The translations under genes and the position numbers were made by a program. A stretch of 12,161 nucleotides of DNA from CAMDBL01 sp964498125. GTDB lineage: Bacteria; Pseudomonadota; Alphaproteobacteria; Rhizobiales; Hyphomicrobiaceae. Below are positions 1 to 6,880 of the stretch, in pieces (position 1 is the stretch's first letter; every line of letters starts with the position of its first letter). The notes under the pieces were generated by a model that saw only the letters and a program-made list of their open reading frames with translations, did no database searches and had not been told where the DNA came from. Location of the stretch: the NCBI GenBank assembly GCA_964498125.1, contig CAZCGE010000088.1, positions 1-12,161 of the forward strand. Reading direction: 5' to 3'.

Positions 1-220
1 CCACTACGTTGAATACGGTCGGAGAGCGCCATCTACGCAATTCCCACCACTCCTGGGACGGTACCTTCCCGCGAATTCCCGCGTTTCCCCATTTTACGAT
101 GGCCACGGAGATGCCAGACTATCCAACCACTCTCGAGCCCGACAGGACATCTTGGCGATCCCGGACATCAGGCAGCGTGGCTCGAACTCCCTACGGACGA
201 CGATCGTCAGGAGCAAACCC

Positions 221-436
221 ATGGAAACCCAACTGAAGCGCGACGAGCAGACGGTCAGTTCCGAGGAAGAGCTGTGGCGGCTGCGAACGGTGCTCGGGAA
301 AACAGCGCTGTCGCGATCGACGCTCTATACCTACGTGGATCGCGGGCTGTTCCCCCGCCAGCGCCGACTTGGTCCTCGTCGCGTGGCGTGGCTGGCCTCG
401 GAGGTGCGGAGCTGGATCGCGAGCAGGCAGCGATAG
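221..436 (+). CDS. AlpA-family helix-turn-helix regulator/excisionase
   Basis: A 71-residue protein of the AlpA / HTH_17 type, the small MerR-like DNA-binding proteins that in phages and genomic islands act as excisionases or activate integrase genes. Visible signature: LSRSTLYTYVDRGLFPRQ at about residues 28-45, then LGPRRVAW and a closing SEVRSWIASRQ helix, all typical of the family and its usual length. The ATG at 221 is chosen because AGGAG at 209-213 precedes it; an in-frame ATG at 152 would add 23 unrelated residues. The gene points toward the tRNA-Ser 3' end 234 bases downstream, the classic setting of an integrated element. No integrase lies inside the window; one may lie to the left. 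Positions 1-220 and 437-583 hold no other gene that I can support. The family is confident; the role as excisionase rather than transcription factor is inference. Confidence 0.8.
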   Translation: METQLKRDEQTVSSEEELWRLRTVLGKTALSRSTLYTYVDRGLFPRQRRLGPRRVAWLASEVRSWIASRQR

Positions 437-583
437 TCAAGGCCGTGCGGCATATCGAAGCCTGGGCAATCGGCCAGAGCGCAGTCACCTCGGCTCAGGT
501 GTCTGAGTGTAGGCCCGCTGCACGGTGTCTTGAACTCATCGGGAGTGCGCATCGCGGCGCGCCGATCGAGTCATAATCCAGAG

Positions 584-598
584 CCACAAAATTTGTGG
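584..598. repeat. 15-base near-perfect palindrome
   Basis: CCACAAA, one base, TTTGTGG: a 7-bp inverted repeat at the start of the AT-rich stretch beyond the tRNA-Ser 3' end. It could be a protein-binding or recombinase arm site of the neighbouring element, or a weak trailer structure for the tRNA transcript. There is no direct evidence for any of these roles. Confidence 0.4.
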
Positions 599-607
599 GG
601 TGAATTG

Positions 608-679
608 TGGTGGAGAGGTTGGGAGAAGAAAATATTTCTATTTATTTTCAATATGTTATCAAGTGTTACTGGCGGAGAG
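608..679. repeat. Direct near-repeat of the tRNA-Ser 3' end (possible att site)
   Basis: On the plus strand TGGTGGAGAG (608-617) and TGGCGGAGAG (670-679) are direct repeats with one mismatch, 62 bases apart. The second is the end of the tRNA acceptor plus CCA. Read on the minus strand, 618-608 gives CCTCTCCACCA, which would pair perfectly with the tRNA 5' acceptor strand GGAGAGG and carries its own CCA. This is what a remnant of a tRNA 3' end left by an integration event would look like. The repeat is short enough to arise by chance, so the attachment-site reading is inference. Confidence 0.35.
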
Positions 680-759
680 AGAGGGATTCGAACCCCCGAT
701 AGAGTTTCCCCTATACACGCTTTCCAAGCGTGCGCCTTAAGCCACTCGGCCACCTCTCC
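670..759 (-). tRNA. tRNA-Ser (anticodon GGA)
   Basis: A 90-base class II tRNA read on the minus strand. The 5' acceptor GGAGAGG pairs with TCTCTCC (one G-U), followed by discriminator G and encoded CCA at 672-670. The D-arm contains GCCGAGTGGC. The anticodon stem CACGC/GCGTG closes the loop TTGGAAA, with anticodon GGA at 725-723. A long variable arm typical of serine tRNA follows, then the T-arm with GGTTCGAATCC. It decodes UCC and UCU. The 3' end faces the AlpA gene, and tRNA 3' ends are common integration targets for tyrosine recombinases. No U-run terminator is visible just downstream. Confidence 0.97.
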
Positions 760-914
760 ATGCGCAAAGCGCCGCGAACTATAACCAGATGCGCCTCGAG
801 CGCAACATGATCACCGTCGCCCCGTTTCCCGGCGATGCCAGCATAGCGTCGCGGCGCCAGTTTTGATGCCGCCGCGGCAGCCATCCGCACGCCAGCCGCC
901 GGTCGTGCCGCGAC

Positions 915-955
915 CGCAACGAGGCGCACTCTTTGTCAGAGTGCGCCTCGTTGCG
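915..955 (-). terminator. 18-bp perfect hairpin downstream of the speD-like gene
   Basis: Arms 915-932 and 938-955 are perfectly complementary (CGCAACGAGGCGCACTCT and its reverse complement) around a 5-base TTGTC loop. It lies 25 bases past the stop codon of the SpeD-family gene. Position and stability suit a transcription terminator or mRNA 3'-end stabiliser, but neither strand shows the U-tract of a classical intrinsic terminator, so it may instead be a repeat-type hairpin. Confidence 0.6.
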
Positions 956-979
956 TGATCTGAATTGCCCTCCAGAGGA

Positions 980-1555
980 CTAGGCAGCCCTGACTTTGCG
1001 CAAGCGGCTCGGCGGCTTCTTGGCAACGGCTGATTGCCAGCGCGGCGGCGCGTACTCCTCGCCGCGCTTGTGCTCCTTGACGACGATTTCGCCAGCCGCG
1101 AAGGCCACACGCAAAACGTCGATCAAGCGCTGCGGCTCGCAATCGCCGCGCAAGAACACATGCAGCGTCGCATAGCCGGCCTGCGGCCAGCTGTGGATAC
1201 TGATGTGACTTTGCGGAAAAACGGCGACCCCGGACACACTGCCGTTCGGTTCGACCTGATGCATATGACTATGCAGCAGCCTGCCGCCGGCGACTTCGAC
1301 GCAGTGCTCGAGCGTTCGCTCGATATGGGCCGGGTCGTCCAGCCGGCTGGCATCGAACAAATCGATGATCAGATGCTGTCCAGCGAAACGTACGCTCTGA
1401 CGCTCCGCGATGGAGCTTTGCCGGGCTTCGTGCGTGCGATGCACGGTTCCGGCGTTGTGCGCAACGTGCGCCGTTGAACCACGATCTTCCTTTTGGGCGG
1501 TGCTTGAACGAGTCAAGTCCATCCCCAATTGGAAGAGGGTGTCTTGATAGGCCAT
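980..1555 (-). CDS. SpeD-family pyruvoyl-dependent decarboxylase (AdoMet decarboxylase homolog)
   Basis: A 191-residue homolog of the prokaryotic S-adenosylmethionine decarboxylase proenzyme, a family that self-cleaves at an internal serine to make a pyruvoyl cofactor. The core spans about residues 56-168: FAGQHLIIDLFD, SGVAVFPQSHISIHSWPQ (108-125) and a VKEHKRGE end (159-166). Residues 1-55 are an extra, polar, His-rich leader and 169-191 a basic tail; usual members are about 120-140 residues. S116 (cleavage serine) and H121 are kept. Against the Thermotoga enzyme, remembered rather than computed, the residue before the serine is Gln not Glu, WPE is WPQ (Q125), the Asp before VF is His132, and the catalytic Cys is Arg136; the nearest Cys is C139. 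Activity on AdoMet is therefore doubtful, and homologs acting on ornithine or arginine are known. The ATG is well supported by GGGGAGGG, 5 bases upstream. No speE is nearby. The symbol is left empty because the substrate is uncertain. Confidence 0.88.
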   Translation of the reverse strand: MAYQDTLFQLGMDLTRSSTAQKEDRGSTAHVAHNAGTVHRTHEARQSSIAERQSVRFAGQHLIIDLFDASRLDDPAHIERTLEHCVEVAGGRLLHSHMHQVEPNGSVSGVAVFPQSHISIHSWPQAGYATLHVFLRGDCEPQRLIDVLRVAFAAGEIVVKEHKRGEEYAPPRWQSAVAKKPPSRLRKVRAA

Positions 1556-1666
1556 AAGACCCTCCCCAACCAGTAGACAGATTGTGACCCGCCCGCTCCT
1601 TACCTTAGGGGTGTGGGGATTGTGTCCTTGACCTTGAGGGCAGGTGGACGAACGGAGGACGCCTAT

Positions 1667-1747
1667 ATGCGGCCAACCCCCCCCTCGCGCAAGACAAAAC
1701 AGGGCCGTGCGGCAAAATTATCCCGGAGGTGTTTCATCGATGCTTAA
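1667..1747 (+). CDS. Possible 26-residue leader peptide
   Basis: An ATG at 1667 preceded by GGAGGA at 1654-1659 (7-base spacing) opens a 26-codon frame ending in TAA at 1745-1747. The product is basic (MRPTPPSRKTKQGRAAKLSR at its start) with a single Cys near the end. Its last 8 bases overlap the start of the next small frame, which would allow translational coupling. An eight-C run lies inside it and could slip. I recognise no family. The strength of the ribosome binding site and the overlap are seen directly; that it is translated is inference. Confidence 0.3.
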   Translation: MRPTPPSRKTKQGRAAKLSRRCFIDA

Positions 1748-1892
1748 CCGGCGACATGGCGGTGTGATTCGGTGCTCACCGTCGGCATGCGGAGCAGGGC
1801 CGCCACAGCGGCCATCTGGCCGGTCGCTGGCCCCGATCCGAGCGCGCGGCTCGTTTGCGCTGCGGGTGGCTGACAAAGCCGAAACTGGCTGA
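1740..1892 (+). CDS. Possible 50-residue small protein or second leader frame
   Basis: The ATG at 1740 follows GGAGGT (1725-1730, 9-base spacing), close to the ideal anti-16S sequence. The frame is Arg- and Pro-rich (begins MLNRRHGGVIRC, ends RVADKAETG) and stops at 1892, just before the palindromic repeat. It overlaps the preceding 26-codon frame by 8 bases. Composition is not clearly protein-like and no family is recognised. It may be a regulatory leader for the efflux gene 154 bases downstream, an independent small protein, or the decayed start of a lost gene. Confidence 0.3.
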   Translation: MLNRRHGGVIRCSPSACGAGPPQRPSGRSLAPIRARGSFALRVADKAETG

Positions 1893-1897
1893 TAGTG

Positions 1898-2005
1898 CTA
1901 GAGCGCTTTCCACTCCAATTGGCTCAGGGGAAAGCGCTCTAGTCCTTTGTTTGTCGCATTTGTCTCACACCAAACCGGTGCCGACTTTGGCGGAAAATGC
2001 TCTAG
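1898..2005. repeat. Palindromic intergenic repeat, CTAGAGC/GGAAA type
   Basis: CTAGAGCGCTTTCC (1898-1911) and its exact reverse complement (1929-1942) form a 14-bp stem with a 17-base loop. A third, degenerate arm GGAAAATGCTCTAG follows at 1992-2005, after a CACACCAAACCGGTG segment. Elements built from CTAGAGC, a run of A or T, and CCGGT spacers are scattered between genes in many rhizobial genomes; I recognise the style but cannot name the family with certainty. It lies between the leader frames and the MFS gene, so in RNA it could fold as a large hairpin in that gene's 5' leader. Confidence 0.7.
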
Positions 2006-2046
2006 CCAATCGCGAGCCTTCCGCTCGCCAGAAAGGCCCCCGACCC

Positions 2047-3255
2047 ATGCGTCCGGCACTCCTCACGGTCTATTGCGGCCTGCTACTGTCCGTGAGCGCC
2101 TTTTCCAACGACATCCTGCTGCCGAGCCTGTTCGCCATCCAGGCCGAATTTGCCACGTCCATCGAAAATGTGCAGCTCGTCGTGCCGGTGTTCATGATCG
2201 TTTCGGCCGCCGGACAGCTCGTCTTCGGCGTCGGCTCGGATCGATTCGGGCGGCGCGCCGCCATCATCGCCGGTCTCACCTGCTATCTCGCCGGCGCCGC
2301 CGTCGCCCTGTCGGCCGGCGGCATCGCCATGCTGCTGGCCGGGCGGGGGATGCAGGGCTTCGGCAGCGCCTGCTGCCAGGTCGTGGCGCGCACCATCCTG
2401 CGCGATACCAACCAGGGCGTCGAACTGGCGCGTGCCATGGCGCTGGCCACCGCCATCTTCTCGTTCGGCCCGATTGCAGCCCCCCTGCTCGGGATCGCCA
2501 TTCTCGGTCTGGGCGACTGGCGCGCCGTGTTCGCCGTGATGTTCGTCTTCGGCGCGCTGCTGCTTGGCATTGCCGTGCGCGGATTGAATGAAACCAACGT
2601 GCACCGCGATCCACGCGCGCTCGAGCCGGCGCGGCTGGCCGGCGCCTTCGCCAGGGTCTTGCGGCATCCCCAGTCGCGCTTCTTCCTGCTGACCGCCACC
2701 TTGCAGTTCTTCGGCATCATTTCGTATGTGGCCAACTCGCCGCGCCTGTTCCGCTCCGCGTTCGGTATCGAAGGCCTGCAGTTCGCGCTGCTGTTTGCCG
2801 CCACCGGTCTCGGCATCATCCTCGGGCAGCTGGCCAACAGCCGCTTGATCATGCGCTTCGGCGTGCTGGCGACGACCCGGGGCGCATCGGTGACCATGAC
2901 CGGGATATCCGCCGTGCTGGTGGCCTTGACGCTGAGCGGCGGCCTCGCCTGGTGGTCATTCACCGGGCTGCTGTTCTCGTTCAATGCGCTGTTCTTGGTG
3001 GTGTTCTCGAATTCCGCCAGCCTTGTCATCGACCCGCACAAGGAAATTGCCGGGCTCGCCGCCTCCACGTTCGGTTGCGTGACGCAGCTCTGCGGCAGCA
3101 CCATGATTTTCATCACGCTGCCGTTGATGCAGGGTGACGTGGCGATCTGGAGCGTCGGGCTGCTGGTGGTCACGACCATCGTCTGCGTCGCGCTGCTGAG
3201 CTACCGGCCAGCTGTCGCGGCGCATGCCGGGCCACGGGCCGCGGCCCGGCACTGA
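2047..3255 (+). CDS. Bcr/CflA-type MFS drug efflux transporter
   Basis: A 402-residue inner-membrane transporter of the major facilitator superfamily, 12-helix DHA1 drug:proton antiporter group. Visible marks: D22 in the first helix segment NDILLPSLFAI, motif A GVGSDRFGRR at 61-70 between helices 2 and 3, and the Bcr/CflA sequence RGMQGFGSACCQVVARTILRD at 100-120, followed by regularly spaced hydrophobic helices to the C-terminus. Length matches the family. The ATG at 2047 is chosen over the upstream frame opening at 1855 because the transporter's first helix starts right after it and the upstream part crosses a repeat. Its own ribosome site is weak (AAAGG at 2032-2036). It ends 24 bases from the convergent AsmA-family gene. 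Substrates of the family include bicyclomycin, chloramphenicol and small metabolites; the substrate here is unknown. Confidence 0.9.
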   Translation: MRPALLTVYCGLLLSVSAFSNDILLPSLFAIQAEFATSIENVQLVVPVFMIVSAAGQLVFGVGSDRFGRRAAIIAGLTCYLAGAAVALSAGGIAMLLAGRGMQGFGSACCQVVARTILRDTNQGVELARAMALATAIFSFGPIAAPLLGIAILGLGDWRAVFAVMFVFGALLLGIAVRGLNETNVHRDPRALEPARLAGAFARVLRHPQSRFFLLTATLQFFGIISYVANSPRLFRSAFGIEGLQFALLFAATGLGIILGQLANSRLIMRFGVLATTRGASVTMTGISAVLVALTLSGGLAWWSFTGLLFSFNALFLVVFSNSASLVIDPHKEIAGLAASTFGCVTQLCGSTMIFITLPLMQGDVAIWSVGLLVVTTIVCVALLSYRPAVAAHAGPRAAARH

Positions 3256-3279
3256 GCCCGCCCGAAGGGCGCGCCACGC

Positions 3280-5418
3280 TCAGTTCTTGCCGCCACCCAG
3301 CGCGCGCCGCAGCACCTCGCCGATCCCGCCCTGGGCATCGAGCTGCTTGCCGAGCTGCTTGACCGCATCGATGACCTGATCAGGATCACGCAGCACGCTT
3401 TGCAGGTCCGGCACATAGCTCGGATTGTCCCATGACCCTTGAATTTTGATCGGAATCTCGAAGCCGGCCTGGTCCGTGGCGGCGACTTGGCCGGTGAGGT
3501 TCACCACCAGCTTGGGCCGCAGCGTGTAGTCGATGCGGCGTTGCGCCAGCTCGACCGTCCCCGCGCCCGTGGCCCGCAGCAGCGAACTGGTCAGACGCAG
3601 GTCCTTGTTGGTGGCAATGCCAGAGGCAATCTGGAAACTGGCGGCGAGCTCGCTGAATTCGGTTCTTTCCCGGGTGTCCCGCTCGAAGCCTGCGAACCGC
3701 CCCTGGCCGATGCCGCGAACGATCTGCGGCAAATTCCAGCCGACAAGGGCGCCATCGAACAGCCTGAAGTTGGCCTGACCCATCAACGAGCCGACGATCT
3801 CGCGCTCGGAGAGGCCCTGGCCAGACAAGGCTAACGAAAGCCCCGCCTTGCCGGCCAGACCGTCGAAGCCGGCGGCATCCTTGAACAGGGGGTGCGCGGA
3901 GACGCCCTCGATCAGCAAGCTGGCGCCGAGCTTGGCAGCCTTGTCGCCTTCGAGTGTGATGAAACCCTTGGCGCGCCCCTCGTAGAGCTGGGCGTCCTCG
4001 ACGGTCAGCCGCAGTGCGCCGGCCTTGAGTGCGACGACGATGTGGTTCGACGCGGTGCGGATGTCGCCATAGGCGAGCTTGTCGATGATCAGCGTGGCAT
4101 CGGCATCGGCCAGGCCCAACGCGGCCAGAGTCAGCGGCTCGCCGCTCCAGCCTTCGCGCTGCAGGAAGCCTTGCACTCTTGGCCCCGGCGCGCCTTCGCG
4201 TCGCAGCAGATCCTCGATGGTCTGCGGCCGGCGCTCACCGGCGGGCGGAACTGCTGGGCCGGCCTGCGGCGGCAGCCCGCTGGAGCCCCTGGCGTCCCGA
4301 TACATGCTGAGATCGAGTTCGGAGATCCTGAGATTGGCAGCCACGTGCGGGCGGGCGCCGCCGGTGTCGAGCGCGATCGAGCCGCTGGTGGTGGAGCCGT
4401 TCAGCGTCGCCACCGCCGACTCCAGACTGGCGCGCTGGCCGCTGGATCTGAGATGGCCAGCCAGGGTCGCGGCGCCGAAGCCCTGCGCGGATGGCAGATC
4501 GGTGCCGAGCCACTGGCCCAGCCGGCGCAGCGACTCCACCCTGGCGGCGATGTTGCCCTCCAGCGCCACACCACCGCGGTGCGTCAGCAGACCATCATAG
4601 CTGGCTTCGACAGGACGCCCCTTGACGCTGGCCGTCAGCCGGGCGCCTTGGCCTTCCAGGACAGCATGCAGCGATTGCAGACGCGCATCGAAGTGCAGTG
4701 TCTCGCCTTGCCAGATGAAGCTGCCCTTGCCGGCGAGCGGGGCCGGCGCAGGCTTGAGGCCGATGTCGGCGTTGATGGCGTGGGCCTGGGTGCGCATGCC
4801 GGTGCGCAGGTCGGCAAAGCGCAGAATGCCGCTTTCGATGCGGGTGTCGGCGACGATGACCGCATCCAAGCCGCTGAGCCCGCCACCGCCGAAGTCCTGC
4901 GCCGGGCTATCGCGCTTGACGACACTCTGGCCGGCTTGCGCGAGGCGGACGCGTTGCATCCGCGGGGCCGCATCGCTGGCGGCAAAATCCCATGAGCGCC
5001 GGCCGGCGCCATCGACGACCAGCTCGAACACCGGCTGGCTCAGCGTGATGCGGTCGACCACCACCTGGCGCCGCAACAGCGGCATCAGCTGAACTTCGAC
5101 CGAGAGCCGCTTGATGGTCACCAGGGGGGCCGCGTCCATGCCAGGTGGTGCGGAAAGCGAGACATCGGTCAGGCTGAGGCTGGCCGAGGGCACCAGATTG
5201 AATGTCGCCGGGCCGCCTAGAACCAACGTGCGCCCCGTGCGCGCTTTGACCTGTGCGACGATCTCCTCGCGCACGAAATCGATCGGCGCGGCAACCATGA
5301 TGAACGTCACGCCGGCGGCGACGAGGCAAGCGATCACCACCGCCGCGGCGAGGGCAAAGGCCCCCAGTCGGTGCATCACGGAACTCGAAACGTGAGACGG
5401 TGGCTGCTTGCGGTCCAT
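3280..5418 (-). CDS. AsmA-family envelope protein
   Basis: A 712-residue protein anchored in the inner membrane by one helix (about residues 17-43) with the rest in the periplasm. After the anchor come DFVREEIVAQVKARTGRTLVLGGPA and repeated beta-rich segments, and near the C-terminus the AsmA_2-like stretch (about 545-650: GSLMGQANFRLFDG, FSELAASFQIASGIA, LRATGAGTVELAQRRIDYTL). AsmA-type proteins belong to the bridge-like lipid-transport group and affect outer-membrane phospholipid balance; this role is known for relatives, not shown here. The ATG at 5418 follows AAAGAGG with 6-base spacing; an in-frame ATG at 5463 would add 15 residues without such support. The middle is Ala/Gly/Pro-rich and low in complexity around residues 378-402. 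It lies downstream of, and on the same strand as, the flavin monooxygenase, 238 bases away, so it probably has its own promoter. Confidence 0.88.
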   Translation of the reverse strand: MDRKQPPSHVSSSVMHRLGAFALAAAVVIACLVAAGVTFIMVAAPIDFVREEIVAQVKARTGRTLVLGGPATFNLVPSASLSLTDVSLSAPPGMDAAPLVTIKRLSVEVQLMPLLRRQVVVDRITLSQPVFELVVDGAGRRSWDFAASDAAPRMQRVRLAQAGQSVVKRDSPAQDFGGGGLSGLDAVIVADTRIESGILRFADLRTGMRTQAHAINADIGLKPAPAPLAGKGSFIWQGETLHFDARLQSLHAVLEGQGARLTASVKGRPVEASYDGLLTHRGGVALEGNIAARVESLRRLGQWLGTDLPSAQGFGAATLAGHLRSSGQRASLESAVATLNGSTTSGSIALDTGGARPHVAANLRISELDLSMYRDARGSSGLPPQAGPAVPPAGERRPQTIEDLLRREGAPGPRVQGFLQREGWSGEPLTLAALGLADADATLIIDKLAYGDIRTASNHIVVALKAGALRLTVEDAQLYEGRAKGFITLEGDKAAKLGASLLIEGVSAHPLFKDAAGFDGLAGKAGLSLALSGQGLSEREIVGSLMGQANFRLFDGALVGWNLPQIVRGIGQGRFAGFERDTRERTEFSELAASFQIASGIATNKDLRLTSSLLRATGAGTVELAQRRIDYTLRPKLVVNLTGQVAATDQAGFEIPIKIQGSWDNPSYVPDLQSVLRDPDQVIDAVKQLGKQLDAQGGIGEVLRRALGGGKN

Positions 5419-5472
5419 GCGTGCCTCTTTGACGCTCGAGCGCAGCCCCATGCCTGCGGCCATGGCCCTCGA

Positions 5473-5495
5473 TATTGATTACCTTGCCATCAATA
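5473..5495. promoter_or_regulatory. Inverted repeat upstream of the AsmA-family gene
   Basis: TATTGAT (5473-5479) and ATCAATA (5489-5495) flank a 9-base spacer, an AT-rich symmetrical site 55 bases upstream of the AsmA-family start in otherwise GC-rich DNA. The half-site length and spacing suit a dimeric repressor operator, and the site sits where a promoter would be expected. No regulator gene is adjacent, so the role is inference. Confidence 0.35.
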
Positions 5496-5656
5496 ATGCC
5501 CAAAATGGGTCCGGGGTTCAGTTCCTTGCGGAACACTGGGCGTGGCCGGGCCTGGGCGCGGCAAGCCCCAGGCACCCGCCGCGACGTCTGAAGGCTGTGC
5601 CAGCGCTGTGCGACATCGCTCGAAACCGGCTCCGCTGGCCCTGTGATGGCTTCGGC

Positions 5657-6763
5657 CTACGCTGCCTTCTTGCCGATCGCCTTGTTGACCTTGGGCATCA
5701 CCTGCTCGGCCAAGAGTTCCATGGAGCGGGCTGACAGCTTCGGGTCGGTCCAGTCGACGCCGCAATAAACCAGCTCGCCGAAATCGCCGATCTCCTCGCG
5801 CAGCGCCAGGATCTGATCGGCCACCTTGCTCGGGGTGCCGTAGATGACCAGGTTGTCCAAGACGAAATCGAGGGTCACGCTGTCGTCGGACTGGTTCGGG
5901 TCGGTCTTGAAGCCTGCCATCCGCTTGGCCTTGGCGAGCTTGCCCCACAACTGCTTGTAGTAGAACCGATAGGGGCTGTTCGCGTCGGTCTTGCCATAGC
6001 GCTCGGCTGTCTTGTCATCGTCGGCGACGAAAACCGTGCGCGCCACGCGCCACTCGGCCCGGTCGGCCTTGACGCCGACCTTGGCCTTGCCCTCGGCATA
6101 GTTGGCCCAGTGCGAGGGCAGATATTGCTGCATCAGGAAGTTGGCCGACAGCGGATGGAAATCGCGCATGCCCATCTGGATGACGCCCTGCGAGCCCGGC
6201 GCCACCACGGTGCCGACGATCTCGGGCCGCGGCTGCTGGTAGGGCTTGCCCATGATGCCGACGTTGAGCGGGTGAAACAGCGTCTTGGCCGTCGTCACCT
6301 TGTAGCGATTGTCCGGCAAATCGATCTCGTAGGGTGGATCGCGCTTCCAGATCTCAAGGATGACATCGATCGATTCCGCGAACATTTTGTTGCGATCCTC
6401 GGCCAGCAAACCGAGCACCTCGGCGTCCGACGGCAGGGCGCCGGCGCTGATGCCGAAGATGAAGCGGCCCTTGGCCATGTTGTCGAGCATGGCGGCATTC
6501 GAGGCGATCAGCGAGGGGTGCATCTGCGACAGGTTGGAGGTGCCGGTGCCCAGCTTGATCTGCTTGGTCTGGGCGACAACCGAGGCGAGGAAAATCATGC
6601 TGTTGGTGATGTTCTCGCACTTGTCGGTCAGGTGCTCGCCGATGAAGGCATCGTGATAGTCGAGCTTGTCGGCAAGAATGACGATCTGGCGATCTTCCTC
6701 CAACGTCTCGTGCCAGGGCCGCTCGGCCGGATGGACCGGCATGGTGAAATAGCCATGGCGCAT
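5657..6763 (-). CDS. LLM-class (luciferase-like) flavin-dependent monooxygenase
   Basis: A 368-residue TIM-barrel oxidoreductase of the bacterial luciferase superfamily. These enzymes use reduced FMN (some F420) supplied by a separate reductase to oxidise small organic substrates. Signatures: N-terminal MRHGYFTMPVHP, AFIGEH at 39-44, LGTGTSNLSQMHPSLIASNA at 71-90, and the barrel motif GRFIFGISAG at 99-108. The whole length and order fit the family; the closest named type by recognition is the limonene/alkane monooxygenase-like group, but the substrate cannot be read. The ATG is supported by GAGGGAGA, 7 bases upstream. No flavin reductase gene lies beside it, so reduced flavin must come from elsewhere. 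The upstream 180 bases are shared with the divergent antitoxin-toxin promoter. Confidence 0.9.
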   Translation of the reverse strand: MRHGYFTMPVHPAERPWHETLEEDRQIVILADKLDYHDAFIGEHLTDKCENITNSMIFLASVVAQTKQIKLGTGTSNLSQMHPSLIASNAAMLDNMAKGRFIFGISAGALPSDAEVLGLLAEDRNKMFAESIDVILEIWKRDPPYEIDLPDNRYKVTTAKTLFHPLNVGIMGKPYQQPRPEIVGTVVAPGSQGVIQMGMRDFHPLSANFLMQQYLPSHWANYAEGKAKVGVKADRAEWRVARTVFVADDDKTAERYGKTDANSPYRFYYKQLWGKLAKAKRMAGFKTDPNQSDDSVTLDFVLDNLVIYGTPSKVADQILALREEIGDFGELVYCGVDWTDPKLSARSMELLAEQVMPKVNKAIGKKAA

Positions 6764-6880
6764 GTGTCGTCTCCCTCGGGTCCGGATGGGTCAGCCAATC
6801 GATTTGGCTACGTTATGCACCGGGCCGCGGCGCATGGCCAGATGCTGGCGGCTGGACGGCGTATCACCGGGTCGACACGC

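Larger units (their letters stand above)
1556..2046. other. 491-base divergent intergenic region
   Basis: This lies between the SpeD-family gene (minus) and the MFS gene (plus). It has no confident full-length gene. It holds the ribosome binding site for the SpeD-family gene, an eight-C run at 1677-1684, two very short plus-strand frames with strong ribosome binding sites (1667-1747, 1740-1892), and a palindromic repeat (1898-2005). A frame continuous with the MFS gene opens at 1855, but it runs through the repeat and is unlikely to be coding. I see no convincing riboswitch. Confidence 0.6.

Noticed and set aside
530..784. Plus-strand open frame crossing the tRNA-Ser gene
   Set aside because: It contains a translation of the antisense of a functional tRNA, a common false gene call.
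1556..1740. SAM or polyamine riboswitch in the SpeD-family leader
   Set aside because: I could not find conserved pairing or a recognisable aptamer core on the minus strand; the region is better explained by ribosome sites and the C-run.
2283..3179. 298-codon minus-strand frame opposite the MFS gene
   Set aside because: The membrane transporter on the plus strand explains this region; the antisense frame is Ser/Arg/Pro-rich shadow sequence.
3892..4995. Long plus-strand open frame of 367 codons inside the AsmA-family gene
   Set aside because: It is antisense to a gene with clear domain features; its composition reflects GC-rich third positions of the real frame, and no family is recognisable.
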